Positions 7,466 through 16,391 of a stretch of DNA of 47,131 nucleotides are shown here, piece after piece (position 1 is the stretch's first letter; every line of letters begins with the position of its first letter). The DNA is from Xanthomonas translucens pv. translucens DSM 18974. Its GTDB lineage: Bacteria > Pseudomonadota > Gammaproteobacteria > Xanthomonadales > Xanthomonadaceae. The translations under genes and the position numbers were made by a program. Under the pieces are notes generated by a model that was given only the letters and a program-made list of their open reading frames with translations, did not search any database and was not told where the DNA came from. Where the stretch lies: assembly GCF_000331775.1 (NCBI RefSeq), contig NZ_CAPJ01000039.1, positions 1 to 47,131 of the forward strand, given 5' to 3'.

Positions 7466-8989
7466 TCATTTCTTTGACAGGGCATTGATCGCAATGCCAC
7501 CGCCCTTAGCCCCGGCAGCCTTGGCGTCCCCCGTTGCATTAGCGAGTCCTTGCAGGATGTTGCCAGCGCGGATGCCTGCCCATGCCAAGGCCATGATCCA
7601 GAATGTTGGCAACACGATGAACATCGTCCCGGTGACGAAGTTCAGCAGCATGTCGCCGAACGCATTGTTCAAGCCGACCAGCGGATCGAAGTTGTTGTGC
7701 GGCCGGTTCCAGCCCCAGCCCCATCCATAGAGCGCATCGAGGATGGTGCTGTCGATCCAGCGGGCCAACTGGAGCCAAAAATCGACGAAAAACAGCGCGA
7801 ACTGCACGACGCTGACGGTGACGACGGTCTTGAGGTCGTAGGTGCCCACGACCAGTACCAGCGGAATGCAAATCACCAACGCCATCTTGAGCAGCGCGAG
7901 CACCATAGGCAGGGCCTGACGCACCACATCCATGGCGGGGAATGCTGCGAGCCCGCCAACGGCCATTCCCACGTCGCCTGCTGCGCGCGTCACGATGTTC
8001 GGCAAAGTCTTGTCAATCTGGCCACCGTAGTCCGTATAGACCGAGCCCTGATTGAGTTTCTGTTGCCGCGGCGAGGCGATCGCGCGGATCACCGAATCGT
8101 CCACGTCGGCGCGGCTCAGGAATCCAGCCCAGCCCGCCAGCCGCGTGAGCAGGTTGGGGTCCACCTGGCCCAGCAGCCGTGCCCGCAGGCCGTTGCTGCC
8201 ATCGGCCCACCATTGCCGGCAGTTCGGGTAGCCGCCGCCGCTGGACACCTGCGCAAGCCCTGCATCGCGGTTGCTGTCGTAGGGCCAGTCCTCGCGCGGG
8301 GTGCTCGAGCGATAGCTGTCGTAGTAGCCAGCCGTGTCCGTCAAGAAGCGCGAGCCGATCCAGGTGACGTCGTGCATCTGCTCTTCGTCAAGTTGCGGGC
8401 GCTGCATGAACAGCTTGGCACGGGCCGGCCCGTAGCAATCGTGCGTGAAATCCGCCACTTCCTGGGCCAGCACTGGATCGTCGATGCGCGTGGCGTCGAT
8501 CTCCATCCGCATCTGCCGCAGATCGGTGCCGCAGGGGATTGCCGCAACAGACGCGCCCGTGACAGCGCGCGAGAGCGCGTGCATGAATGCCCACCACACC
8601 GGCAACTTGGCGCTTTGGTTGTTGAGGGTCGAGAAGGACTGCGACCAGCCTGTGTCGGCCGGCTGCGGCACGCTGACCTGGCACTGCGCGGAGCGTGAGC
8701 TGTCGTACTGGATGGTGTTGAGGTCGACGTCGATGAAAGGGATGCCAGCAAACATCACCACCACGATGGCGACGAACACCCGGTTCTCGATGCGCGCAGC
8801 CGAGAGCACGCCCTTGTTGCCTTCGTCGGCGCCTTCCGTGCGGGCCTTGAGCCATTCCTGCACGATGATTGCCACGAAGGGGAGGGCGAACACCCCGCTG
8901 GATACCAACACGGCCCAGATGCCGTTATTGACGATCCAGGAGACAAGGGTGAGGTAGTACTCCAGGTAGTCGGTCGTGAAAAGTGTCAT
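7466..8989 (-). CDS. TraG N-terminal-domain mating-pair protein
   Basis: 507 aa, an inner-membrane protein with a large periplasmic loop. Hydrophobic segments lie at about 13-45 and 70-90 and, after a soluble loop with several cysteines, at about 355-425 and 440-475. This layout matches TraG-N-type conjugal transfer proteins of ICEs, which act in mating-pair formation or stabilisation. It is the last gene of the minus-strand unit starting at 12144 and follows a small membrane protein by 15 bases. The C-terminus is Gly/Ala-rich and short, lacking the long C-terminal domain of F-plasmid TraG, as is normal for this family. Confidence 0.85.
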   Translation of the reverse strand: MTLFTTDYLEYYLTLVSWIVNNGIWAVLVSSGVFALPFVAIIVQEWLKARTEGADEGNKGVLSAARIENRVFVAIVVVMFAGIPFIDVDLNTIQYDSSRSAQCQVSVPQPADTGWSQSFSTLNNQSAKLPVWWAFMHALSRAVTGASVAAIPCGTDLRQMRMEIDATRIDDPVLAQEVADFTHDCYGPARAKLFMQRPQLDEEQMHDVTWIGSRFLTDTAGYYDSYRSSTPREDWPYDSNRDAGLAQVSSGGGYPNCRQWWADGSNGLRARLLGQVDPNLLTRLAGWAGFLSRADVDDSVIRAIASPRQQKLNQGSVYTDYGGQIDKTLPNIVTRAAGDVGMAVGGLAAFPAMDVVRQALPMVLALLKMALVICIPLVLVVGTYDLKTVVTVSVVQFALFFVDFWLQLARWIDSTILDALYGWGWGWNRPHNNFDPLVGLNNAFGDMLLNFVTGTMFIVLPTFWIMALAWAGIRAGNILQGLANATGDAKAAGAKGGGIAINALSKK

Positions 8990-9004
8990 TGCCTGACTCT
9001 CCCC

Positions 9005-9352
9005 TCAGCCCTGCATGAGCAGGCTGGTTTCCAGCGCCACGATGGCGAGGACGCCGGCGATCTCGCTGCGCACCAGGCGGCGCCGCGCCTGCGCGTCGGC
9101 CTCGCGCGCCAATAGCCGGCGGCGCATCCAGACCCATCCGTAGACCGTCGCCCCGTACAGGCACAGCCGCCACACCAGGAAGTAGCCAGCCCCGGCCGCC
9201 AGCCACCGCTGCCAACCGGCAACGCTGCCGACCAAGTAGATGCCGGCAATGTTGGTCCCCACGGCAACGGCAATGATCACCACCGTCCACAGCAGCGCCT
9301 TCGCCGCGCGCCGGCTGAACAGCCAGCGCGGCCGCAGCCAAGTCATGCTCAT
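9005..9352 (-). CDS. Small three-segment membrane protein of the transfer operon
   Basis: 115 aa. The ATG at 9352 overlaps the stop of the upstream gene (ATGA), so translation is probably coupled. A basic N-terminus (RPRWLFSRR) precedes hydrophobic stretches at about 18-40, 48-68 and 97-113, with an Arg-rich cytoplasmic loop (about 77-95). No catalytic motif is seen. It sits between the TIGR03755 and TraG-like genes, a position where related ICEs carry a small hypothetical membrane protein. A role in assembly of the TraG-like protein is inferred only from position. Confidence 0.75.
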   Translation of the reverse strand: MSMTWLRPRWLFSRRAAKALLWTVVIIAVAVGTNIAGIYLVGSVAGWQRWLAAGAGYFLVWRLCLYGATVYGWVWMRRRLLAREADAQARRRLVRSEIAGVLAIVALETSLLMQG

Positions 9353-10743
9353 GGCCGGCCTCCCGGATTGCCCTTCTGCAACTGTTCGAGGCGGTCTGGC
9401 ACCGGGTCGCCCTCGTAGATGCCGCGCGAACCCGCTGCGCGCGTGCCGTGGCGCTGGATGATGGCCATCGGCGAGTTGTTGGCCAACTCGCGGCGTAGTT
9501 CCAGCTCGGTCTTGAGGTTCTGGATCTCCCCATTGAGCGCGTCGCTCTCGTGATTCACGGCCTCGACCGCCAACTCGTTGGCCGCCACGTTGGGCTCCTT
9601 CTTGCCCGTCAGCAGGGTCCGCTGGAGCAGCAATGCCTTCTCCAGCACCGACGAGAGCGCGACCTCGGAGGCCAAGCGTCGCGCCAGCAGGTCTTGATCC
9701 GGCTCGTCGCGTAGCGCCTCGACGACGCCGCGCGTGATGGGCAGCGAGGTGCTGCCCGCCACGCGCAGGTTCTCGAAGGTCGTGTTGCGCGTCCCCGCGA
9801 TCAGCTCCTGCAAGGCTTCCAGCTTCGCCTCGTACTCCTCCTGGATCAGCGGCGTCAGTCCGACGCCGGGCACTGTCTCGGTCTTGGTGCAGGTATCGCA
9901 GGTGCGCTGCTCTTTTTCGCCGAGGACCCGCGTCGCCCATTCGACCGCCTGTTGCGGCGAGGTCCAGGTCTGGCAGGACAGGCTCGTACAACTTGCCTGG
10001 GCGATGGGCGACGTGTCGGTCACGCCGCGGCCATTGACCAGGTTGTAGCCCGCCCGAGTGACATCGCCGACCACTCGGATGGCCGGCTGGCCCGCGCCGC
10101 CGGCATTGCTGCCGCCCACCCAAGGCACACCATCGTTGCCGCGCTTGGTTTCCGCCCGCTCGATCGCCGACACGGCGTCCGTGCTCGATACCGCATCGCG
10201 CAGCGCCATGCCTTCCGCCATCTGGCTCCATCCAAGCTGTCCGCCCGCCGTCTCGGCCATCTTCTCGGCCATGGCGCGGCAGGTGAGTTTGGAGCGATCG
10301 AAGTCCAGCCGCGCTTGGAGCACGCCGTTCGTCAGCAGGTTGTATAGGCCCGGATCGGCGCGCTGGATGATCAGCGCAGGCAGGGACGCCACGGCACTCG
10401 TTGCGCTCTGGATCACGTTGCTCATGATCTGCTGGAAACCGTTCGTGACACCGTTGAGCTGGTTCTTCAGCGTGGTCTGGATGCTCATGTCGCCGCAGAT
10501 CAGGTTGCTGTTCCAGCCCGCACCGACGCCGATCGAGCGCATGCCTGCCGCGCGGCCCATGGACACCGCGCTGCCACCGCCGATTGAGTACATCACTTCA
10601 TCGCCAATAACGGTGCCGCCGGTCTGGAAGCCGGTCTGCGCCCACGCCAGGCCGGAGCCCAGGGCGAGCGCGCCGGCCAGCGCCGTGGGGCGCAGCAGGC
10701 GGCGTGCCTTGGTGGAGAGGTTCATCAGTTCAGGACGCTTCAT
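9349..10743 (-). CDS. ICE transfer protein, TIGR03755-like
   Basis: 464 aa from the ATG at 10743, which has GAGGAGA in front. The frame is open to 10809, but only this start begins with a signal peptide (residues about 16-36, AWA-Q cleavage). The exported protein contains a CDTC motif near residue 280, an Ala/Glu-rich helical second half and a Pro/Arg-rich end. It matches the TIGR03755 family of ICE transfer proteins, found with the TIGR03756 and TIGR03757 proteins and probably part of a periplasmic or outer-membrane mating complex resembling TraH/TraU-type functions. It overlaps the next gene by four bases. Confidence 0.85.
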   Translation of the reverse strand: MKRPELMNLSTKARRLLRPTALAGALALGSGLAWAQTGFQTGGTVIGDEVMYSIGGGSAVSMGRAAGMRSIGVGAGWNSNLICGDMSIQTTLKNQLNGVTNGFQQIMSNVIQSATSAVASLPALIIQRADPGLYNLLTNGVLQARLDFDRSKLTCRAMAEKMAETAGGQLGWSQMAEGMALRDAVSSTDAVSAIERAETKRGNDGVPWVGGSNAGGAGQPAIRVVGDVTRAGYNLVNGRGVTDTSPIAQASCTSLSCQTWTSPQQAVEWATRVLGEKEQRTCDTCTKTETVPGVGLTPLIQEEYEAKLEALQELIAGTRNTTFENLRVAGSTSLPITRGVVEALRDEPDQDLLARRLASEVALSSVLEKALLLQRTLLTGKKEPNVAANELAVEAVNHESDALNGEIQNLKTELELRRELANNSPMAIIQRHGTRAAGSRGIYEGDPVPDRLEQLQKGNPGGRP

Positions 10744-10753
10744 CGTCGTCTCC

Positions 10754-11701
10754 TCAATAGAAATCGACGCTGCCGAGAAACACCTGGCCGCGGCGTTCGC
10801 AGCACGCATAAGGGCGCCACAGCGCCCAGGCGTAGTCGCCTTGCTGGGCTTGTGTCAGGGAACCGCCGCGCGGGAAGACCGCGCAGGACGAGGACAGGAC
10901 GGGCGTGAGTTCCTGCCACTTACCGGTCGAAGCATCACCCTCCATCAGCGTGCCGGCAGGCCAGTAGCCGGGCCGCGAATTCGCCAGGAGCGGCTGATAG
11001 ACGTGGATCTGCCCGCGACGCGTGACCACATCGCCCCCACGCTGGGCCACCACGGCAGCAGCCTTGTGATCGTCCGTCTGATGCAGGAAGCCGCCGCGCG
11101 GATAGACATTGCCCCAGAGGTTCAACGTCGAGCGTGCGCCGATCTCGCGCATGCCCGGGATCAGTGCCTCCGGGTAGGCCATCTCGGGCACGTTGTAGCG
11201 CCAGGCCAGCGTGTCCAAGGTGCTGAGCAGATACGGCATGAACGCCGTACCCGCACCTTCGCAGAAGTAGCCCGATGACGATACGAACCGGTTGAACACC
11301 TCAACGCCGGGATGACCGATGACATCGGCGTTCTTGAACTTAGCGAGGTTGTTCTCGTGGTCGTCGCTGGCGGTGCCGTCGCCACCTGCCTGGGCCGACG
11401 GGTTGGGCATGCTCATCGCCCGAACTTCGACCCAAGGGTTTTCGCCAGTGTTGTTGTAGCTGGAGACGACCGCATCGGGGATGTAGTGGCGCACTTTGAC
11501 GGACGTGCGCACCGTGCAGCCGGTCACGGTGCAATAGAGCCAATAGCAGATGCCCACCACCCGGTATTCCAGGCAATCGGGCGATGCCACTGAACCGACG
11601 ATGGTCGCGGTATTCAGGGCATAGCTCGCGGTAGCGCTGACCAACAGCAGCGAGGCCACCGCGACACGCAGCCGGCGCAACAGCTCGAATGGGCGGATCA
11701 C
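10754..11701 (-). CDS. TIGR03756-like ICE transfer protein (TraU-like)
   Basis: 315 aa from a GTG at 11701, preceded by GGAGGACACAGCC and overlapping the upstream stop (GTGA). The longer open frame to 11821 runs over the upstream gene. A signal peptide ends near residue 29 (SYA-L). The mature protein has many cysteines (VGICYWLYCTVTGCTV early, AYACCERRGQ at the end), typical of TraU-like periplasmic proteins stabilised by disulfides. The thioredoxin-fold proteins encoded nearby may serve it. It lies between the TIGR03757 and TIGR03755 genes, in the standard family order. Confidence 0.85.
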   Translation of the reverse strand: MIRPFELLRRLRVAVASLLLVSATASYALNTATIVGSVASPDCLEYRVVGICYWLYCTVTGCTVRTSVKVRHYIPDAVVSSYNNTGENPWVEVRAMSMPNPSAQAGGDGTASDDHENNLAKFKNADVIGHPGVEVFNRFVSSSGYFCEGAGTAFMPYLLSTLDTLAWRYNVPEMAYPEALIPGMREIGARSTLNLWGNVYPRGGFLHQTDDHKAAAVVAQRGGDVVTRRGQIHVYQPLLANSRPGYWPAGTLMEGDASTGKWQELTPVLSSSCAVFPRGGSLTQAQQGDYAWALWRPYACCERRGQVFLGSVDFY

Positions 11702-12144
11702 GGCTGTGTCCTCCGATGCTGTTCGATGCGCGCGACGGCACGCGCCACGTCCGGCTCGCCATAGACCACATAGCGCCGGTCCACCACGACGGCCGGGATG
11801 GTGGTGATGCCCAAGCTCCATGCGTCGGTGACGCCCTGGTATGCGGAGGCGATGCGGCGCTGAAGGTCGGCACTGCCTTGATTCAGCCGGCGCTTGGCGG
11901 TGGCTGTCGCCTGTTCGGGATCGGCGGGCAGTGCCGCAGAAAGCTCCGCTTCGATCCGGCGCGCTTCGTCCAGCTCAATCAGCCGCTCGCCGCCCATGGC
12001 CTTGACCGGATGACGGCTGTCGGTAATGACCAGCACGTCGGCAGCAAGTGTGGCCGGGCTGAATGCCGCCAAGGAAGCCGGCAGCGCGACGGCCAGGCCA
12101 AGGGCTCGCCAGCCGGGCGCGAACCTGGGAAAAGATGCTGGCAT
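11698..12144 (-). CDS. TIGR03757-like periplasmic thioredoxin-fold protein
   Basis: 148 aa from the ATG at 12144. Extending the frame to 12279 would run over the shared upstream motif and put the signal peptide in the interior. The signal peptide spans about residues 11-36. The mature part has a thioredoxin-like cis-Pro strand (ITTIPAVVVDRRYVVYG) but no CxxC, so it is unlikely to be a redox enzyme itself. This fits TIGR03757/DUF1525. It is the first gene of the third transfer unit, with the conserved CAAACAAT element 62 bases upstream. Confidence 0.8.
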   Translation of the reverse strand: MPASFPRFAPGWRALGLAVALPASLAAFSPATLAADVLVITDSRHPVKAMGGERLIELDEARRIEAELSAALPADPEQATATAKRRLNQGSADLQRRIASAYQGVTDAWSLGITTIPAVVVDRRYVVYGEPDVARAVARIEQHRRTQP

Positions 12145-12205
12145 GTCGCATGCCCCCGGAAGTTGATCAGGACCATAGTCAAACGCCGAACCCGATGTGG
12201 CACCA

Positions 12206-12213
12206 CAAACAAT
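12206..12213 (-). promoter_or_regulatory. Shared upstream octamer of transfer unit 3
   Basis: The plus strand reads CAAACAAT (ATTGTTTG on the transcribed sense), 62 bases before the start at 12144. The same octamer precedes the first genes at 20809 and 27479 at nearly the same distance. It lies in the only long gap (12145-12288) in this part of the cluster. Confidence 0.6.
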
Positions 12214-12288
12214 GCGCATCGCGGGCACCCCACATAACGGGGGAGTGGCCAGCGCGGGCGATCGCGCCGTAGCCTTCAAGACCGAGGG

Positions 12289-13068
12289 CTACCTGGGCAT
12301 GTCGCCGAGGTCGGCAGGCATTCCCGCTGTGGAGGCCGCTGGGGCAGCGGGTGCCTGGATGGTCGTGTCAGCCGACAGCATGTCCATGGCCGAGAGCAGG
12401 GAGTCGCCCTCGATCGGCCCCTGCAGCAGGATTGCCTGACCGGTCTGGCGATCGTGCAGCCGGACCGATGGCGTGGCGGTCACGCCGCTCTTCGTGGCTT
12501 CGGCGGCCTGAGCGCGGATCGCCGCCTCGGGCCGCTCGCTCGCCAGGCACTGCTCCATGGCTGGCGTGAGGTCGGGATAGCGCAGGCCGTCGGGCAAGCC
12601 TTGGCCGTCGCTGCGCGTATGGGCATAGACCCATTCGATGGCCTGCCAGAAGGCAGCATGCCCGCTGGCCTCAGCGGCGCATTCCGCCAGACGTGCTTCG
12701 GTTGAGGCAGCTGGTTCGTGCGCGGCCAATGGCATGTGGTGCCATTGCAGGGCCACATCCGCGTTGTCGCCCACCCAACGCTTGAGCAGCGGGAAGTAGG
12801 ACCGGCAGAATGGGCATTCGAGGTCCGCATAGAGCGTCAGCGTGAAACGGCCCTCGGGGTTGCCCAACTGCCAGGGAGGCCCAGCCACCTGTGCAGTATT
12901 GACCGGCACGGGAGACTGCGGCATGGATTCGCCGGGCGACCTGGACCAGAGCCAGATCAGCAGCAGCGCGAGCAGCGCCGCGGCCAAGCCCCAGAGCCAG
13001 CGAGGCCGCCAGCGCCTACGGCGGAACGCCTGCACCTGGATCGGAATGGAAGGACGGTTGGGCGTCAT
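12289..13068 (-). CDS. Membrane-anchored DsbA-like thiol:disulfide oxidoreductase
   Basis: 259 aa. After an Arg-rich cytoplasmic start, residues 24-41 form one membrane anchor. The periplasmic part has a thioredoxin/DsbA fold with active-site CPFC (C85-C88, in ADLECPFCRSYFP) and a TP cis-proline loop (GVTATPSVRL). It would form or isomerise disulfides in secreted transfer proteins such as the Cys-rich TIGR03756 product. It starts 15 bases after traC and is the last gene of the second unit. The C-terminal 30 residues are Ala/Pro-rich and probably unstructured. Confidence 0.85.
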   Translation of the reverse strand: MTPNRPSIPIQVQAFRRRRWRPRWLWGLAAALLALLLIWLWSRSPGESMPQSPVPVNTAQVAGPPWQLGNPEGRFTLTLYADLECPFCRSYFPLLKRWVGDNADVALQWHHMPLAAHEPAASTEARLAECAAEASGHAAFWQAIEWVYAHTRSDGQGLPDGLRYPDLTPAMEQCLASERPEAAIRAQAAEATKSGVTATPSVRLHDRQTGQAILLQGPIEGDSLLSAMDMLSADTTIQAPAAPAASTAGMPADLGDMPR

Positions 13069-13083
13069 GGTTCTCTCCGGCGG

Positions 13084-15948
13084 CTATTGCGGCAGGTCAA
13101 GGGGCGGCGACTCGATGCCACGCGCCTGGTCGATCTTCTCGGCCACCTTGAAGGCGGCGGCCAACTCGCTGATGCCGAACTGCTGCATGAGCTGGTAGCG
13201 CTCGGCTTTTTCCTCGGGTTCAGTTTGCGCGAGCGCGAGGTACAGGCTCGGTGGCACGGCCCGGAAAAGCACTTCCATCGACTTCGACAGAATGACGCCT
13301 TCGGTGAACTTGCCGGCCTCTTTCCTGGCGGACAGCATCAATGCCTTCTGCGCGGGCGAGAGTTCACGGAAGCGCGCAATCTTCTCCACTTCGTCCGGCG
13401 GCATCGACAGGCAGATCCACCACTCGATCATGTTGAGCATGGGTTCTGCGGCACGGGGTAGATCGTCAATGTTCTGCGTCGCGAGCCAGAACCACGCGCC
13501 CAACTTGCGCCACATCTTCGTGATCTTCACGACGTAAGGCGCGAGCAGCGGGTTCTTCGTGATGACGTGGCCTTCATCGGTCACGTTGATGATCGGCCGC
13601 CCGAGGTATTGATCGCGCTCGGCGATGTTGTTGACGGTGCTGATGAGGCTGATGTACGCGATCGACAACTGCGCGTTGTAGCCTTCGCGGGCATAGGTTG
13701 CGAGATCGACCAGCGTGATGTCGGCCTCGGGCCACGGCGTACCGGGCCGATCGAACATCTCGCCGTCGGTGCCCTGGCAGAACATGTCCATGGCGTCGGC
13801 CATTTCCAGTAGGCGCACGCGCCGCATTTCCGGGAGCGTGGCGTCGCTGCCGCGTGCGCGCAGCGCGTCCCGTACGTCGCGTGTAAGTACCGAGCGCTTC
13901 TCGCCAACGCAGCTTTCAGCCGCATCGAGGATGCACTGGCGGATCAGCGAGCGGTCCGCCCGCGTCATTCGTGCCTCCTCTTTGTCCTCGCCGCCGGTGA
14001 TCATGAGGCGCGCGGTGATTTCCAGCTCGCCGAGCACGTCGCGCTGCTCGTCTGCCTCTATGGCGTCCTGTGGCTGTTCCTCGTCCAGTGCATCGGCATC
14101 GAGCGTCTGCACGTCGCTCGGCGTCTCGATCAGTCGACGTGCGTCAGCAAAGGGAGCCAGGCTCACGCCCACACCGGGCGCGAGCTTGACGCGGTGGACC
14201 GTCAGGCCGAGCTTGCGCGCGAACTCGGCGAACAGCCCGAAGCTGTTGCCAGCCTCCACGATGAACAGGCGCGGCCGGTAGATCGCCGTGACCTGGTTCA
14301 GCAGGTTGTTGAGCGTGGCCGACTTGCCCGAGCCCGTCGGCCCGAACAGGAAGAGATGGGCATTCATCTGCCTGTCCAACCTGTTGAGGGGATCGAAGGT
14401 GATCGGCCCGCCGCCGCGATTGAACATCGTGATGCCGGGATGCCCTGTGCCCTGGCTGCGCCCCCACACCGGCGATAGGTTCGCGGCGTGCTGCGCGAAC
14501 ATCAGTTGCGTGTACCACTTCTTCCGATCCAGGCCAGGGTTGTAGCAACACGGCAGCCAGCGCAGATAGCTGTTGAGTGGCGCCACCTCGTCGTCCTCGC
14601 GCACCGGCTGCAGGCCGGCGTTGAGCATCACGTTCGCGAGATCGAGGCCGCGCCGATCCAGTTCGGCTTCGTCGCGCCCGCGCAGATAGAACGCCAGGGT
14701 GCCTCTGTAGAGTTTGTGCGCACTGCCGATCATCGAGCGCGCCTCATGCACGTCCTTGAGCGTCTGCTCGGACGCGAGAGTCTCGCCCACAGCCTTTCTC
14801 GCCAGGTGGTTCAGTTCTGATTCGAGGACGTCCTGCGGCGTGGCGACCATCGTCAGGCACATCAGCGTGTCTTCGGGCATCTGGTCGAACAGCGTGTTGA
14901 TCGCATCGCCCTTGCGGGTCTCGCCGGTCAGGTGTCCCGTGCCCGGTGGCATGCGAAGCCGGTCAGTGACTAGCACGCGGTGCGGCATCCCGTCGAAATA
15001 CCAAGCGCCTTGCGCGACATCGGAACGTGGTTGCCCAAAGAACAGCCGCTGGCTGAAATCCCGCCCGCTCGCCAATTCGATCTCGCCGTCCTCAGCTTCG
15101 TCGGGGTACCGCGCCAGCGCGTAGAAGCGCTCGCGGTCCTCGGCACCTGGCCCAAGCAACTCGGGATTCGGGTGGAACCACCGCAGAAGCCAGTCGTGAA
15201 CGTCTGCCGCGACCATGCGCTGGGCCTGGATGCCAGCGTTCGTGAGTCCTCCGCACAGGCGGTCGCAGACGATGTTGAGCATCTGCTCCGGCGTCTGGCC
15301 ACGGCGGCTCGCCTGTCCGGTGGAGCGACGATAGACGACCATGCGCACGCGACGGGTCTGGCCGCGCCAGCGCAGCCGCGTGACCACCGTATCCTCGAAG
15401 AGACCTCCGGGCTTGGCCACCGCGCGCAGGTGATGGCCGAAGAAGCGCAGGTAGAACTCGGTGAAAGCCGTATCGCGGGCGCGCGGCCGCACGTAGTCGC
15501 GCAGGGTCTGCATGTATTGGTCGAAGCTGGGCTCGTCCTGAGCGTAGAGCTGGAGCACCCAGGGGTTCTCATCCAGTTCATCAAAGCTGTCCTGCAGCGC
15601 ATTCTCCAAAGCGTCGCGGGCGTGCGCGAGCCAGCCGGGTTCCCGGCCCTCGGTGCCCAGCGGCACCAGCTCGAAGAAGGCGGCCACGGATTGGCCGTCC
15701 TCCAGCAGCATCGACTTCGACTCAGGCAGGAACTCCACCCAGGGCAGCAGTTCCACAAAGGACGGCGCAACGTCGTACAGCGCCTGCTCGTCGGCCGCGG
15801 TCGCCGGCCTGAGGCCCTGGACGGCCGCTCCGGGTTCGGGCAGGCCAGCTTGGCGCAAGGCCTCGACGTGGCGCAGCCAGCCGTCAGACGGCTCGTCATT
15901 TCCGTTCGCTGCGGCGGCCAGCTTGGGCCAGGGGAGTTTCCAACGCAT
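13084..15948 (-). CDS. traC: TraC/VirB4-family conjugative transfer ATPase
   Basis: 954 aa, the type IV secretion motor ATPase of the PFL_4706 family (TIGR03744). The Walker A motif GPTGSGKS is at about residues 535-542. A Walker B-like segment (PIINVTDEGHVI) and a conserved WLATQNIDDLPRAAE segment follow further on. The N-terminal half is the VirB4-like assembly domain. It powers pilus assembly and substrate transfer from the cytoplasmic face of the membrane. Its ATG overlaps the stop of the upstream lipoprotein gene (TGATG), so the two are translationally coupled. An acidic insertion (about 620-650, DALDEEQPQDAIEADE) sits in the ATPase half. Confidence 0.95.
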   Translation of the reverse strand: MRWKLPWPKLAAAANGNDEPSDGWLRHVEALRQAGLPEPGAAVQGLRPATAADEQALYDVAPSFVELLPWVEFLPESKSMLLEDGQSVAAFFELVPLGTEGREPGWLAHARDALENALQDSFDELDENPWVLQLYAQDEPSFDQYMQTLRDYVRPRARDTAFTEFYLRFFGHHLRAVAKPGGLFEDTVVTRLRWRGQTRRVRMVVYRRSTGQASRRGQTPEQMLNIVCDRLCGGLTNAGIQAQRMVAADVHDWLLRWFHPNPELLGPGAEDRERFYALARYPDEAEDGEIELASGRDFSQRLFFGQPRSDVAQGAWYFDGMPHRVLVTDRLRMPPGTGHLTGETRKGDAINTLFDQMPEDTLMCLTMVATPQDVLESELNHLARKAVGETLASEQTLKDVHEARSMIGSAHKLYRGTLAFYLRGRDEAELDRRGLDLANVMLNAGLQPVREDDEVAPLNSYLRWLPCCYNPGLDRKKWYTQLMFAQHAANLSPVWGRSQGTGHPGITMFNRGGGPITFDPLNRLDRQMNAHLFLFGPTGSGKSATLNNLLNQVTAIYRPRLFIVEAGNSFGLFAEFARKLGLTVHRVKLAPGVGVSLAPFADARRLIETPSDVQTLDADALDEEQPQDAIEADEQRDVLGELEITARLMITGGEDKEEARMTRADRSLIRQCILDAAESCVGEKRSVLTRDVRDALRARGSDATLPEMRRVRLLEMADAMDMFCQGTDGEMFDRPGTPWPEADITLVDLATYAREGYNAQLSIAYISLISTVNNIAERDQYLGRPIINVTDEGHVITKNPLLAPYVVKITKMWRKLGAWFWLATQNIDDLPRAAEPMLNMIEWWICLSMPPDEVEKIARFRELSPAQKALMLSARKEAGKFTEGVILSKSMEVLFRAVPPSLYLALAQTEPEEKAERYQLMQQFGISELAAAFKVAEKIDQARGIESPPLDLPQ

Positions 15949-16391
15949 CAGTAGTCCTCCACGCGCTCGCCCGGCATGGCGTACTGGATGCGCTGGTACA
16001 GCGGAAACACGGTGCTGTAGCCGGGCACGGGCACGGGATCGGTCCCCGCGATGTGGGGGTACACGTACATCACGAGGTCGGGATTGGGTAGGCGCTGGAA
16101 TTGGCGATAGACCTCGTTGCGCGCCGTGCGCGTGTAGCGCATCTGCTCGGCGGGTGCGGCCTGCACGTCGGCGTCGGTCAGCGGCCGGCGCAGGCTCTGG
16201 CGCGCGTCGAGCAGCTGGCGGCGCGCCACTTGGCCGGCGCCACCAACCGCGCCGTCGCCGGTCTCCTGCTGCCAGATGTCCATCATCGAGCGGTCGCCGT
16301 GGGTCAGCAGATCCTCCTTGCTGGTGGCGCAGCCGCCCAGCAGCGCGAGGAGGAGGGCCAGCGCAACGCCCTTAGTCAAGTTCGAGAGCAT
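15948..16391 (-). CDS. TIGR03751-like conjugal transfer lipoprotein
   Basis: 147 aa from the ATG at 16391 with AGGAG upstream. A lipoprotein signal peptide ends in LLGGC (Cys at about 21), so the protein would be lipid-anchored, probably in the outer membrane, like VirB7/TraV-type proteins. The mature part is polar, with conserved-looking YTRTARNEVYRQF and PNPDLVMYVYPH segments. It sits between the VirB10-like gene, which it overlaps by 20 bases, and traC. The position and size fit TIGR03751. Confidence 0.87.
   Translation of the reverse strand: MLSNLTKGVALALLLALLGGCATSKEDLLTHGDRSMMDIWQQETGDGAVGGAGQVARRQLLDARQSLRRPLTDADVQAAPAEQMRYTRTARNEVYRQFQRLPNPDLVMYVYPHIAGTDPVPVPGYSTVFPLYQRIQYAMPGERVEDY

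Noticed and set aside
7550..8698. 382-codon plus-strand open frame
   Set aside because: Antisense to the TraG-like gene; low-complexity His/Gln/Arg composition and no domain.
9005..10231. 408-codon minus-strand frame
   Set aside because: Only its last 115 codons (from 9352) are real; the rest is an alternate frame of the TIGR03755 gene with shadow composition.
14980..15954. 324-codon plus-strand open frame
   Set aside because: Antisense to traC; no ribosome-binding site or recognisable motif.
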